DNA from: Tychonema sp. LEGE 06208
GTDB lineage: Bacteria > Cyanobacteriota > Cyanobacteriia > Cyanobacteriales > Microcoleaceae
Assembly: GCF_015207505.1 (NCBI RefSeq)
Contig: NZ_JADEWT010000007.1
Location: forward strand, 36,544-100,543
DNA: 64,000 bases
Direction of reading: 5' to 3'
Shown here: positions 24,770-33,992 of the stretch, piece by piece
Layout: every line of letters starts with the position of its first letter
Position numbering within the stretch: the first letter of the stretch is position 1
Translations under genes and position numbers: made by a program
The notes under the pieces: generated by a model
Told to the model about the DNA's origin: nothing
Database searches by the model: none
The model's input: the letters and a program-made list of their open reading frames with translations, nothing else

Positions 24770-25747
24770 ATGCAGTTTTACCTATTTTGGGGGGAAGACG
24801 ACTTTGCGATCGCGCAAGCAGTCACAAAATTGCGCCAAACAGTCCTGGACCCCAACTGGGCTAGTTTTAACTATGACAAGATAATCGCCGATCGGCCCGA
24901 CGCAGTGATCGAAGGACTCGATCGAGCCTTAACACCCCCCTTCGGTAGCGGCAGCCGTTTTGTCTGGCTGACAAATACGACTCTCACCCAGCAGTGTTCT
25001 CCAGAACTCTTGGCCCAATTGGAACGGACGCTGCCGGTGATTCCCCCTACAACAGTGTTGCTGCTGACATCCGTCAAAAAACCCGACAGCAGGCTCAAAT
25101 CTACCAAGCTACTCAACAAGTCCGGCGAATTTCGCGAATTTTCACCGATTCCGCCTTGGAATGACAAGGAATTAGCCCAGCGGGCGCGCCAAGTTGCCGG
25201 CGAAATGAACGTCAAATTGACCGCCACGGCGATCGAACTTTTGGCCGAATCCATCGGTAGCGATACCCGTCAGCTATACAGCGAATTAGAAAAATTACGG
25301 CTCTTTGCCGGCAACCGCAGCCAACCTCTCAACCCGGAGGAAGTAGCCGCATTAGTGCACTGTCACGCCCAGAATACCTTCCAACTAGCCGATGCAATTC
25401 GCGAGGGCAATACGGGAGGCGCTTTGGAGTTATTGGCGGGCTTAGCGGCCAAAAACGAGCCTGGTTTGAGGATTGTGGCGGGCTTGACTGGTAAGTTTCG
25501 GATTTGGCTGTGGGTAAAGGCAATGATCCAAGCGGGCGAGGGCGACGATAAAATTGCTCGATCTTTAGACCTCGGCAATCCCAAACGCATATACTATTTT
25601 CGTCAAGAAGTCAAGAACGCCAGCTTAGAAAAACTGCAAAAAAGTTTGCCTTTGCTCCTAGAATTAGAAGCTTCTTTAAAACGGGGCCGGGAAGAAATCT
25701 CAACTCTGCAAACCAAAGTTATAGAACTTTCTAGCTTGTTTCGCTGA
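24770..25747 (+). CDS. holA: DNA polymerase III delta subunit
   Basis: The clamp-loader subunit that opens the beta clamp. The 325 residues show the expected plan: MQFYLFWGEDDFAIAQAV at the N-terminus, the AAA+-like region with TTVLLLTSVKKPDSRLKS, domain II with LLAESIGSDTRQLYSELEKL, and the C-terminal collar LEKLQKSLPLLLELEASLKR. Delta lacks a functional ATP site, in keeping with the absence of a Walker A motif. The ATG at 24770 lies in the 101-base gap from the divergent 2H gene. Confidence 0.93.
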   Translation: MQFYLFWGEDDFAIAQAVTKLRQTVLDPNWASFNYDKIIADRPDAVIEGLDRALTPPFGSGSRFVWLTNTTLTQQCSPELLAQLERTLPVIPPTTVLLLTSVKKPDSRLKSTKLLNKSGEFREFSPIPPWNDKELAQRARQVAGEMNVKLTATAIELLAESIGSDTRQLYSELEKLRLFAGNRSQPLNPEEVAALVHCHAQNTFQLADAIREGNTGGALELLAGLAAKNEPGLRIVAGLTGKFRIWLWVKAMIQAGEGDDKIARSLDLGNPKRIYYFRQEVKNASLEKLQKSLPLLLELEASLKRGREEISTLQTKVIELSSLFR

Positions 25748-26120
25748 TGTCTTATTTTTCCTGCATCTGCAGCCCGAAGCGTTGTTTTTAGATTTTATTT
25801 AGATTTTCAATGCACTCCACAAATGAATCAAGGGAGCTTGCAGGAAATACTAAAAATTGGGGCGGATGGCGACTCTGTGACAGCAAATATCAGTGTTGGG
25901 CGGGATGAGTGTAAATTTTTACAACAAATTTTGCTGGCGCGTAGGTGCTTAATGCCCGATCGCACATCAAAAGGTTTTGAATAGATAGGAGAAATAGTCT
26001 CAGAATGCCACACTAGAAGCTAATGTGGTAAATAAATATTGTCCGCAGCCTAACGCCGATCGGTTAATAATATTATTTGCCGGCTCTCCAACCCCCCCCA
26101 AAAAAAAAAGAGCGCTACCC
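25748..26120. other. Intergenic region, nothing recognised
   Basis: No gene, repeat array or clear hairpin was seen between holA and the next gene. A run of about ten A bases lies just before the start at 26121. The open frame from 26025 is continuous with the downstream gene but its first 32 codons look non-coding. Confidence 0.6.
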
Positions 26121-27128
26121 ATGACACAACAAAACCTGCAGGAACTTCTCAAGCAGGGCGATCCAGATACGATCGCATCTAGCATCAACCGTACACTCCA
26201 ACCCAAAGGCATCAAAGCCGACGTGACGCGGGACAACGGCTGCCTCCACATAATTTTGGAGTCCAGCAAAGTACCGAGTCAAATGGCATTGGTCGATTTC
26301 ATCCGCAACGGGATGACGAATTTGGGAGTCGAATCAATTCATACTGTCAAGGTTTACGGACGTCGAACAGGTGACGGCTCGGCTGCGTGGGAAGATGAAA
26401 TAAATCTGATGCCCGAAGAGTCGCTTTACCCCTCCGAGATTGGAATACCTGATGATTCTATAGGTTTAGATGATGTCGAACCCGAAGACGAAGACTATTA
26501 TCAAGAATCAGAATTCGATCGAGATGACGGCGACGAAGACGAACACGAACACGAAGATATAGCCACGCCTGCGAAAAAACAATTCCCCAAATGGGTAATA
26601 CCTGTGGGTATCTTAGTGCCTGTGGTGGCGATCGCAGGGCTTTACTTCACGGGAAATTTGCCCTTCGGCGGCTCGAACCCAGAACCAAGCGTCCCCGAAG
26701 CTGCTTCCCCCTCCCCCAAAGCCTCATCTAGCGCATCAAAAACCCCCACCGCACCCTCTCCAAACGCATCTGGCGCAACTCCAAAGCCAGCTTCTCCTGT
26801 AGCCAAAGCCTCTCCCACAGCAGCGCCCGCCAGCCCAGCTCCGACATCTCCAGCGCCCAAGGCAGCTTCTCCTGCACCAAAAGCCGTCGCGCCTAAGCCA
26901 GATCCTTGGAGAGAAGGCGTTAACAACGCTCAGAAGGCGGCTGTGTTGGCCCAGACGGCTCAGTCTCAAAATGAGTGGAGTGCAGTAGCAAGCGAGTGGC
27001 AGAAAGCGGTTGGGCTGATGAGAGCCGTGCCGTCAACTAGCCCGAACTATCAAAAGGCTCAGCAAAAAGCGGCAGAGTATCAGGCTAATCTGATTGTGGC
27101 CAACCGCAGGGCGGCGGCAGCGCCTTAA
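26121..27128 (+). CDS. Single-pass membrane protein with proline/alanine-rich linker
   Basis: A 335-residue protein of a cyanobacterial type I recognise only in outline. The N-terminal domain (about 1-100, MTQQNLQELLKQGDPDTIAS, then INRTLQPKGIKADVTRDNG) is followed by a very acidic stretch (DDVEPEDEDYYQES, DDGDEDEHEHED), one membrane segment near residue 155 (WVIPVGILVPVVAIAGLYF), a long Pro/Ala/Ser linker (about 180-260) and a C-terminal helical domain (WREGVNNAQKAAVLAQTA). The ATG at 26121 was chosen because MTQQNLQELLKQGDP looks like the true start. Function unknown. Confidence 0.75.
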   Translation: MTQQNLQELLKQGDPDTIASSINRTLQPKGIKADVTRDNGCLHIILESSKVPSQMALVDFIRNGMTNLGVESIHTVKVYGRRTGDGSAAWEDEINLMPEESLYPSEIGIPDDSIGLDDVEPEDEDYYQESEFDRDDGDEDEHEHEDIATPAKKQFPKWVIPVGILVPVVAIAGLYFTGNLPFGGSNPEPSVPEAASPSPKASSSASKTPTAPSPNASGATPKPASPVAKASPTAAPASPAPTSPAPKAASPAPKAVAPKPDPWREGVNNAQKAAVLAQTAQSQNEWSAVASEWQKAVGLMRAVPSTSPNYQKAQQKAAEYQANLIVANRRAAAAP

Positions 27129-27299
27129 GCTTTTCTGTTTCAAGATGGACTCGTTGGGTGGGGGATTTCTTGGGATGATGTGAAGCCCAAAATTAGACTG
27201 GGTATGGGGAGACGGGGATACCGCTAAAGGTATCAATGGCTAGGAGCATCTTAGTTGGGCAAAAAGCATTTTTTGATTGATGCGATCGCACATCAAATG

Positions 27300-27480
27300 C
27301 CAAACACCAGATGCTCCTCAATGGCTTTACTGGATGTGAACTACCAGACGCTGATGCGTAGCATACAGCACTGGCTTCCTGATTCATTGGGATGTGCTGT
27401 TGCTATCCGTTGAAGCAAGTAGTCTTATCTTCTCTCCACAGGCAGGAGTCCTAGTTCCTAAGACCCATACTTTTTCTGGC
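27300..27480 (-). pseudogene. Probable remnant of a TnpB C-terminus
   Basis: On the minus strand a frame from 27479 reads PRKKYGVLGTRTPACGEKIR and LLASTDSNSTSQ before a stop at 27384, and an adjacent frame continues MNQEASAVCYASA. A C-terminal ACGE motif followed by a QEA tail resembles the end of many IS200/IS605-type TnpB proteins. Nothing upstream of it is recognisable. The remainder of 27129-27735 shows no gene. Confidence 0.4.
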
Positions 27481-27735
27481 TACACGCTCCGTTTAGCTTG
27501 GTTTTCGCCCTCTAGGATAGTGGTCAAGATAGTGCAATTGTATCACTGATTCGCTATCGCTCAACTTGTTTCTGGTTCGTTTTCATCCCGTCACCTGAGT
27601 ACAGGTAGGGTGCGGGACTTCCCACTCACATTCAGTTAAATTATTTAATTTTTAATCTAAAGTCTTAAATCTCAGGCGGTATTACTCCGGCATTCTTGCC
27701 AGTGTCTGTTCCCAATGCACAAATATTGGCAGAAG

Positions 27736-29928
27736 TCAAACGCTTGTGGGTGACGGGAAATTAGTATTGGGCCGGGAAAACTCCTCCCGGCGCGCGGGAG
27801 TTGCTGTGCCGTTGGTTTTGGGTGAGGCAGGGTCTACTTGGTAAACTTGGATGCGATCGCGCCCAAGTCGTTTAGCTTCGTACAGCGCTCGATCGGCTGC
27901 AGCAATCAAAATCGAGGCCCCCGATTCAAAGGCAGGAACCATACTCGCTACACCCAGACTGACGGTGACGTATTGGCTTACCTGAGAACCAGCGTGAGGA
28001 AGCTGCAAAGCGGAGATTTTGAGCTGTATGTGTTCGGCTACTCGCACGGCTCCTTGAATCTCGGTATTTGGCAAAATTACGGCAAATTCTTCGCCTCCGT
28101 AGCGAGCTACTAAATCGGCGGGACGATCGACTGAACGGCCGATCGCGCTGGCGACTTGCCGCAAACATTCGTCTCCCCCTGGATGTCCGTAGGTATCGTT
28201 GTAACTTTTAAAAGAATCAATATCGCACAGAATCAGCGACAGAGGCGTTTGTTCCCTGGCTTGTCTGCGCCACTCAATGTCTAAATACTGATCGAACCGG
28301 CGGCGGTTTGCTAGCTGGGTGAGTGCGTCCAAAGTAGCCAAACGCTCTAACTTGAGGTTGGCTGCTTGCAATTGCTGGTAGAGTTCTGCTTGCTTGATCG
28401 CGATCGCCAACTGGGCGGCCAGATTCGACAGCAACTCCACCTCTAACTGCATCCACTGTCGGGGACGGGATTGGTGCGCCATCAGCAGCCCCCACAACTC
28501 CTCTCCTTGTACTAGTGGCACTACCAAATAAGCTTTCACGGCGAATTGTGCGAGCCAGTCAATTTGATATGGCGGCAAATCGGCCGCCGAGACATCGGCC
28601 ACGGGTCGGATTGCTCGATGTTGGTACGCTTCGATATAGAACTCGTCAAAAGAGAAATTGTCTAGGGTTTCCCCCAGCATCGGCTTGCAGTTGGGAGCTA
28701 CCGATTCTACTGTTACTGACCCCGTGGGTGCAGCGCAGAGATTGCCGCTACAGGGGTGGAAGCGGACGATCATCACTCGATCGGCTTGAAGGAACTGGCG
28801 TACTTCGTTGACAGTCGTGCTGAGCACTTCGCTCAAATCCAGAGACTGGCGGATGTGCTGAGTAATTGTCGCCATCAGCAGTTCCCGTTCGTTTTGCTGC
28901 CGCAGCGCTTCTTCTGCCCGCTTGTACTCGGTAATATCTTGAGCGGTGCCGAAAATTTGTTCGGGTTCACCTGATGCTTTGCGGGCGAACACTTGATCGC
29001 GACAGCGGAACCAGCGCCATTCGCCCGATCGATGTTTCAGTCGGTACTCCAACTCAACAATGCTGCCGTCTTGAGCCTGGGGAAATTTTTGCAGGTGGGC
29101 GGCAACCTTCTCCAAATCTTCTGGGTACACCAAACTGGAAAACAAAGCCGTTTGCATCTGTAAAATTTCTTGGGGATGGTAGCCGAGCAATTTAAAAGCC
29201 TGACCGTTAACGTAGACGTTACGCTGTTCGGTCAAATCGTAGATGTAGAGCAAATAAGGCGCCGCGTCTGCAATCTGCTGGATGAAATGTTGGCTCTCGC
29301 GCAATTCTTCCTCGACGCGCTGGCGCACTTGCACTTCTTCCAAAGCTTGATCCCGCATCGTGCGGTAAGCTTGGATGCGGTGAGTGAGGTCGGTCACGTC
29401 TTGAATCACCAACAGGGCGTAAAACGATTGGCAGTTTGATCCCAAAAAGTCGTAAGGCCAAATTGAACTCCCACTCTTTGAGGGCGCTGGAGAACCAACT
29501 GCTTCTGCTGGTGGTGCGATACCTTCTGGTTCCAACTCCACAGTCGATCGAACCAAGCCGATGACATCCAGTTCGGCAACGCCCGGTGGGAGTGCAGGGA
29601 CAGCCGTCACAGTAGTTTGCTGGATGCGCTGCTGGCCGTCTTGCCAAGTTGCTGGAATCAGGTGCTTGTGAATTTGAGAAGAAAAAATTGTTGGCGGGCC
29701 TCCTGCAAAGATTTGCTCGAAGCGAGTTGCGTACTTTAGCTGGCTTAGGTGAGGAAAATGAGTTTTGATATTTGTTCCCAAGATTTGGTCGCGGGGAATT
29801 TTCGTCCAGTCTTCGAGACAGACATTCCAAAACAGCACCACAAAATCGTCTCGCAGCAAACACGCGCCGACTGGTACGCTGTCGAGAACTCCAAACTTTT
29901 CCTCAATAGTTTTGCTCTCTTGGATCAT
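27736..29928 (-). CDS. PAS-GAF diguanylate cyclase
   Basis: A 730-residue signalling protein. An N-terminal PAS-like region covers about residues 10-190, a second PAS with PAC about 215-345 (QQIADAAPYLLYIYDLTEQR), a GAF domain about 365-525 (phytochrome-type, DRVMIVRFHP) and a GGDEF domain about 545-700. The active site GGEEF is at 611-615 and the inhibitory I-site RPAD at 602-605, so cyclic di-GMP synthesis with product inhibition is predicted. No bilin cysteine was identified. The start overlaps the stop of the CheC gene (ATGA), making it the third gene of a coupled operon. Confidence 0.9.
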   Translation of the reverse strand: MIQESKTIEEKFGVLDSVPVGACLLRDDFVVLFWNVCLEDWTKIPRDQILGTNIKTHFPHLSQLKYATRFEQIFAGGPPTIFSSQIHKHLIPATWQDGQQRIQQTTVTAVPALPPGVAELDVIGLVRSTVELEPEGIAPPAEAVGSPAPSKSGSSIWPYDFLGSNCQSFYALLVIQDVTDLTHRIQAYRTMRDQALEEVQVRQRVEEELRESQHFIQQIADAAPYLLYIYDLTEQRNVYVNGQAFKLLGYHPQEILQMQTALFSSLVYPEDLEKVAAHLQKFPQAQDGSIVELEYRLKHRSGEWRWFRCRDQVFARKASGEPEQIFGTAQDITEYKRAEEALRQQNERELLMATITQHIRQSLDLSEVLSTTVNEVRQFLQADRVMIVRFHPCSGNLCAAPTGSVTVESVAPNCKPMLGETLDNFSFDEFYIEAYQHRAIRPVADVSAADLPPYQIDWLAQFAVKAYLVVPLVQGEELWGLLMAHQSRPRQWMQLEVELLSNLAAQLAIAIKQAELYQQLQAANLKLERLATLDALTQLANRRRFDQYLDIEWRRQAREQTPLSLILCDIDSFKSYNDTYGHPGGDECLRQVASAIGRSVDRPADLVARYGGEEFAVILPNTEIQGAVRVAEHIQLKISALQLPHAGSQVSQYVTVSLGVASMVPAFESGASILIAAADRALYEAKRLGRDRIQVYQVDPASPKTNGTATPARREEFSRPNTNFPSPTSV

Positions 29929-30533
29929 AGACCCCCGGCAAGTTGATTGATTGCAGCCAACAAGGTGTCAAAGGAATTGACATTGAAAATGAGGATGATA
30001 TCTCCTTCAACGTGGAGTCTTTCAATAATGAAACGGGTCTGGGCTAATAAAACAACTGTATCAGTAGTCAAACCGCCAGATATCAGCAAACTACCGATCG
30101 TCCCTTCCATGTAATTGGGAATTGAGTAATTCAGGCGTTGTTGAAGTACGTTGCTGATTGCACCCATCACCCCGTTAATGACAATATTTCCTACTTCACT
30201 GAGCGTACCAATTTTGACTGCATCTAGGTCGTGAGTTCCGGCTTCTTCCCCGGTAAGCATGGTGACTAGACTGGCTGCGCTGTTGGTAGGAAAGACTAGC
30301 TGAGCAATGCCTCCAAAGGAGCCTGTAAATTTGAGCTGGACGGCGGCGATTTGTTCGCCATTGAGGTGTCCCTCTAATTGTGCTTGTACGTCGGCGGGAG
30401 ACAGGATTTGGAGGTAGGGGATTTGCAAGCGAATGGGAGATTCAATCATGTCGTTCAAAATCCCCGCAGCTTGACCGATCCCGATGTTGACGAGTTCCTG
30501 CAAAGCATCGAGTTCTCGAGCGCTTAATTTCAT
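29925..30533 (-). CDS. cheC: CheC-like phosphatase
   Basis: A 202-residue CheC/CheX/FliY family protein. Both catalytic E-x2-N motifs are present: LQELVNIGIGQAA (about residue 12) and LSEVGNIVINGVMGAISN (about residue 117), so it should dephosphorylate a receiver domain. The likely substrate is the receiver encoded just upstream, whose stop overlaps this ATG (ATGA, 30530-30533). A longer open frame upstream to 30644 runs through the receiver gene and is not used. Confidence 0.87.
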   Translation of the reverse strand: MKLSARELDALQELVNIGIGQAAGILNDMIESPIRLQIPYLQILSPADVQAQLEGHLNGEQIAAVQLKFTGSFGGIAQLVFPTNSAASLVTMLTGEEAGTHDLDAVKIGTLSEVGNIVINGVMGAISNVLQQRLNYSIPNYMEGTIGSLLISGGLTTDTVVLLAQTRFIIERLHVEGDIILIFNVNSFDTLLAAINQLAGGL

Positions 30534-30907
30534 TGGGTACTCTCCTCGCTGGGACTGAGAGCTTTTTTGATCCACCCGAGCAGTTCGTCTGAGTTGGGCA
30601 TTTTGTGTATGACTGCTAGGGCTCCGAGATCGATACACTCGCAACGGGTGGTGGATTGAATGTCTGCGGTAATTACGATGACTGGAATTTTATATCCTCG
30701 TGAGCGCATGGCTTGCAGGACTTCCCTACCTTCCATTTCCGGCATCAACAGATCCAAGAGCATACAGTTTGGGGTTTTAGTGGCCAGCAGTTCTAGGGCT
30801 TCCGGGCCGCTCGATGCTTCCCAAGTCTCGTATCCTTCTGCTCGCAGGATTTTGCAGATTACCCTGCGAGTCAACCACGAATCTTCGACAACGAGAATTG
30901 ATGTCAC
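30530..30907 (-). CDS. Single-domain response regulator
   Basis: A 125-residue stand-alone receiver. The phospho-acceptor is D52 in CMLLDLLMPEMEG. The acidic pair is VVEDS at the start, the switch threonine lies in VIVITADIQS, and the conserved lysine in VIHKMPNS. It has no output domain. It is first in a three-gene unit with a CheC phosphatase and a diguanylate cyclase, all joined by ATGA overlaps, so phosphorylation state may control cyclic di-GMP output. No kinase gene is adjacent. Confidence 0.92.
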   Translation of the reverse strand: MTSILVVEDSWLTRRVICKILRAEGYETWEASSGPEALELLATKTPNCMLLDLLMPEMEGREVLQAMRSRGYKIPVIVITADIQSTTRCECIDLGALAVIHKMPNSDELLGWIKKALSPSEESTQ

Positions 30908-31080
30908 TACGTTCTCCTCCTTCTATTGTTTAGGACTGACCGGCGTTGCAGGTACTACTTTTATCTTGACAGTAGTTTAAACTGCACCGACGGGGCGCGA
31001 TCGAGCGATCGGTCGAATTGCTGTTCTTAAAAATTAACGCATTAATGTATTGAATAGTTGAGCATCTTTTTCTCTGGAAA

Positions 31081-31113
31081 TAAAAAACCCGGTTTCGGAG
31101 AGAAACCAGGTTT
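31081..31113 (-). terminator. Hairpin terminator after the ycf37-like gene
   Basis: On the minus strand, arms AACCTGGTTTC and GAAACCGGGTT form an 11-bp stem with one mismatch and are followed by TTTTTTA. This palindrome belongs to a family common in cyanobacterial spacers. Confidence 0.75.
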
Positions 31114-31146
31114 GCGGGAACTGTATTGCTCCGTGCGAACCGGCGC

Positions 31147-31677
31147 TCAGTTATAGATTACCAAACGCTTTTTGAGGGACTCTACTCGTCCTTTAGCAGT
31201 GGCATTATCTGGATCGCAGGCGAGAGCTTGTTCGTACATTTCCAAGGCTTGAGATATTAATTTTTTGCGCTCGTAAGCGTGACCCAGATTATTGAGAGAT
31301 GTAACGTATTCGGGCTGCAACTTCAGGGCTTCTTTGTAATTGCGGATCGCGATGTCGTACTGTTCTTGGCCGAAGTGTGCAAAACCCAGAGCGTTGTAAA
31401 TAAACGCTGGATTTTCATCGCCTTCTAATTCTTGGGCTTTCAGAGCTTTTTGAAACAGTACGGTAGCCTGCGAATAAAGCTTCTTATCTACATAGATACT
31501 TCCTAATTGGTAGTATTCCTGTGCTGTGCCTTTTTCGGTGGTCAGCTTATTTTCTAAGCGTTCCAGAGACATTTCCAGCTTCCTAGTTTTGAGAATTTGG
31601 CGGACAATAAACCAGGAACTGCTGCCAAGTATAGCCAGCAGAACTGACAGGTAAACAATCAGCAAATTACTATCCAT
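31147..31677 (-). CDS. ycf37: Ycf37-like TPR protein, photosystem I assembly
   Basis: A 176-residue protein with an N-terminal membrane anchor (residues about 4-24, LLIVYLSVLLAILGSSSWFI) and three tetratricopeptide repeats (about 52-165: YYQLGSIYVDKKLYSQATVL, AFIYNALGFAHFGQEQYDIA, TSLNNLGHAYERKKLISQAL). Length and layout match cyanobacterial Ycf37, a thylakoid protein that stabilises photosystem I assembly intermediates. The call rests on layout and on memory of the family; another small TPR membrane protein is possible. It has its own terminator. Confidence 0.75.
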   Translation of the reverse strand: MDSNLLIVYLSVLLAILGSSSWFIVRQILKTRKLEMSLERLENKLTTEKGTAQEYYQLGSIYVDKKLYSQATVLFQKALKAQELEGDENPAFIYNALGFAHFGQEQYDIAIRNYKEALKLQPEYVTSLNNLGHAYERKKLISQALEMYEQALACDPDNATAKGRVESLKKRLVIYN

Positions 31678-31942
31678 GTTTTTTTTAAATTAGGTAGGTC
31701 TGTGGAGGGTTTTATTTATTTTAATGCGCGAGCAATCTTGAAAATTTGCTGCAACTGTATAAAAAACAAGTGGCGATCGAATAGGGCGATCGCGATTGCG
31801 GAAAAAGCAAGAATTCAGAAGTAAGAACAAAGAAGGAAAAGTTAGTCTCAACCTCCTAAATTTATCAGGAGTTTTCCTTCTCTGGCAGATAGCTAAATCT
31901 TTCCTACTTCTGCTTTTTTCCTGCTCAAAACCGATCGAGCTT

Positions 31943-32299
31943 TCAAGCAGCAGCTCGGTTGGCCATTTCTACCACTTTACCGAAAGTTGCCGGGTCAATG
32001 ATTGCCATTTGTGCCAGCATTTTGCGGTTGATTTCGATATTAGCCTTCCTCATGTTGCCGATCAGCTTGCTGTAACTCGTACCGTGTAGGCGAGATGCGG
32101 CATTGATCCGAGCAATCCACAGGCGGCGGAAATCGCGCTTGCGTTTTTTGCGATCGCGATAACTGTTACGCAGGGCCTGCATCACCCGCTGGTTAGCTGT
32201 GCGGAACTGTTTCGACTGTGCGCCTCGGAAACCCTTGGCCAATTTGAGAATTTTTTTGCGGCGCGCTCTGGCGACATTACCGCGTTTTACCCGTGTCAT
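31943..32299 (-). CDS. rplT: 50S ribosomal protein L20
   Basis: A 118-residue basic protein that binds 23S rRNA early in 50S assembly. The conserved block starts [20 protein letters not shown] and continues [20 protein letters not shown] and [12 protein letters not shown]. It lies 19 bases downstream of rpmI, the usual bacterial order. No infC precedes the pair in this window. In other bacteria L20 represses its own operon by binding mRNA; the short intergenic gap would not hold such a structure. Confidence 0.97.
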   Translation of the reverse strand: MTRVKRGNVARARRKKILKLAKGFRGAQSKQFRTANQRVMQALRNSYRDRKKRKRDFRRLWIARINAASRLHGTSYSKLIGNMRKANIEINRKMLAQMAIIDPATFGKVVEMANRAAA

Positions 32300-32318
32300 T
32301 TTTAATTTCCGTTAAACT

Positions 32319-32516
32319 TTACAAGTATGGAAGCATTAACCGGACGTTAGCGTCGTTGGTCTCATCAATGACGACCAGCTTAGATAGACGGCTTTTGCGA
32401 GCTGAACTTTTGTGTTGCAGCAAGTGGCTTTTGTAGGCTTTGCGGCGCACAATTTTACCGGTGCCGGTCGCTCTAAAGCGCTTTGCGGCTGCTTTGCGAG
32501 TTTTGAGTTTTGGCAT
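32319..32516 (-). CDS. rpmI: 50S ribosomal protein L35
   Basis: A 65-residue basic ribosomal protein with the standard start [20 protein letters not shown], then [18 protein letters not shown]. It is first gene of the rpmI-rplT unit. Confidence 0.97.
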   Translation of the reverse strand: MPKLKTRKAAAKRFRATGTGKIVRRKAYKSHLLQHKSSARKSRLSKLVVIDETNDANVRLMLPYL

Positions 32517-32683
32517 GAGCTGGTGTTATTTGGACACAAGGCTCAAAGGTATCACGTTTTTGGTACTTTCTGCAAGGGAGATTTGCGGGGGGGATTTAGG
32601 GAGAGCTTCGGAGGGCGATCGCGCCATCACCTTGGTTTCGCGCAACCCCAGATTGTAGAATTTTCAGGCTGAGGTCGATCGAG

Positions 32684-33121
32684 CTAACCGTCCCGAACCA
32701 TCCAAACCAACATCCCCAACAGTGGCTCCACAGGAGGCACAGCAGAGCCATGGAGGTCAATTGTCAGAGTTTTTGCCTCCAACTTCAAAAATCTCCAAAC
32801 AGTACCGCTGCTGATGATGCAGTAAATTCTGGCGATCGGGATATTGTTAATTTCATTAAACTTTTGAGCCGCCACCATTTAGGCCGCGCACTGTCCCAAA
32901 CCTACTTTCAAATCAGCTTTTTTTGCTTCAACAATCACAAATGCAGGCGCTTCGATTAATATTTGTTCGGGAGAGCTACTGATTTAAAAATTGCAAACTC
33001 CGCTCAATCCCAACTCCGGCTTAAGAGTAAAATCTTCTCTTGAGAATAGACTCACTTGCTGCTGTAAAATCTTGCGGAATTCGACTAAAATAGGACTAAT
33101 AATTAGTTTCGATCGCGCTTT
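32684..33121 (-). pseudogene. Decayed cyanobacterial PD-(D/E)XK-like protein
   Basis: A single minus-strand frame can be read from about 33121 to the stop at 32684 with two internal stop codons. The order is KARSKLIISPILVEFRKILQ, FTLKPELGLSGVCNF, stop, [32 protein letters not shown], stop, MVAAQKFNEINNIPIARIYC, SSGTVWRFLKLE. The layout matches a protein common in cyanobacteria that I recall but cannot name, with E-A-P and V-E-A-K motifs resembling a PD-(D/E)XK nuclease core. Both stops are single-base changes from expected codons (TTA to TAA, GAA to TAA). Confidence 0.75.
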
Positions 33122-33992
33122 TTAAGAACCCGTAGCGGTGGCCAGCGGCAATCCTTGAATTAGCGATTATATCAAATAGGAGCTAGGATCTATCGACTCG
33201 GTTGGTGGCAAAATTCTCCCTGCTTCTACTGTTGTTAAGCCAAAAACCAGTTTAGCCTTTCGGAGTGTAAATTCACTGTAGGGCATGGAAAAAACCATTT
33301 TTATTAATGTTAATTCGGATTGACTGCAGTTGAAGGCGGGCGCTTTTTGCCGGAAGTTGAACCGATCGCACCTAGTCGCATTTTAGCAGGATTGCTCGAA
33401 GATACAGCGCCTTGGGCGATCGGCTAATCTTGCAGTTGTTTGCAGCAATGGACACCGACCTGTCGCCCCGTCAGCTAAAGTTATTAGTTATTGGTTATTG
33501 GTTATTGGTCAGCATTGAGTAGTCAGTAGTTATTGATTATTTGCGATCGAAACTAATTCCCAATTCCCAATCCCTCCGCTTCGCGCTCGCCCAATTCCCA
33601 ATCCCTCCGCTTCGCTCCGCCCAATCCCTCCGCTTCGCGCTCGCCCAATCCCTCCGCTTCGCTCCGCCCAATCCCTCCGCTTCGCGCTCGCCCAATTAAA
33701 CAAAAAAAATAGGCTGGCCGTATTTCACAGCGCCTATCTCAATCGAAATTATAATGGCTCCCCGCAACGCCGTCTTACCTCAGCTTTTGACCTGGTATTT
33801 TACCAGGTGGGCACCGTTGGCTCGGACTTAAAGTTTCTGGGTACAAGCCCAGTTTACTGCTGTCCAAACATCTTGATTCCCGAGAGTTAAGAGTTATAGA
33901 TCAAAAAAACATTATTGGCAGTCACCAACGTCGCAGTAGAACCTTTATTTAATATACAGCAACTAACCAGATTTTGGCAAGCTTCGAGCAAT
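33122..33992. other. Intergenic region: repeats and a possible fragment
   Basis: It holds short GGTTATT/GTCAGTA units (33478-33545) and an array of CCCTCCGCTTCGCTCCGCCCA-type units (33570-33697), identical in kind to the array at 54840-55110. A short plus-strand frame at 33313-33429 (VEGGRFLPEVEPIAPSRILA) could be a gene fragment. The tail beyond 33720 shows nothing clear. Confidence 0.6.
33570..33698. repeat. CCCTCCGCTTCGC(GCT)CGCCCAAT array
   Basis: About six units alternating between the forms CCCTCCGCTTCGCTCCGCCC and CCCTCCGCTTCGCGCTCGCC. The two forms differ only in the middle, and each can fold because GCTTCGC is self-complementary in part. The same unit recurs at 54850-55110. Confidence 0.95.

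Noticed and set aside
26025..26120. N-terminal extension of the membrane protein at 26121
   Set aside because: The added residues include a translated A-tract (PPKKKRALP), and the ATG at 26121 gives a natural start.
29219..29863. 214-residue minus-strand frame within the diguanylate cyclase gene
   Set aside because: It lies wholly within a well-supported gene in another frame and is arginine- and serine-rich, as expected for a shadow frame.
32684..32878. A stand-alone 64-residue gene
   Set aside because: It is the last third of a longer decayed gene whose frame continues upstream through stop codons.
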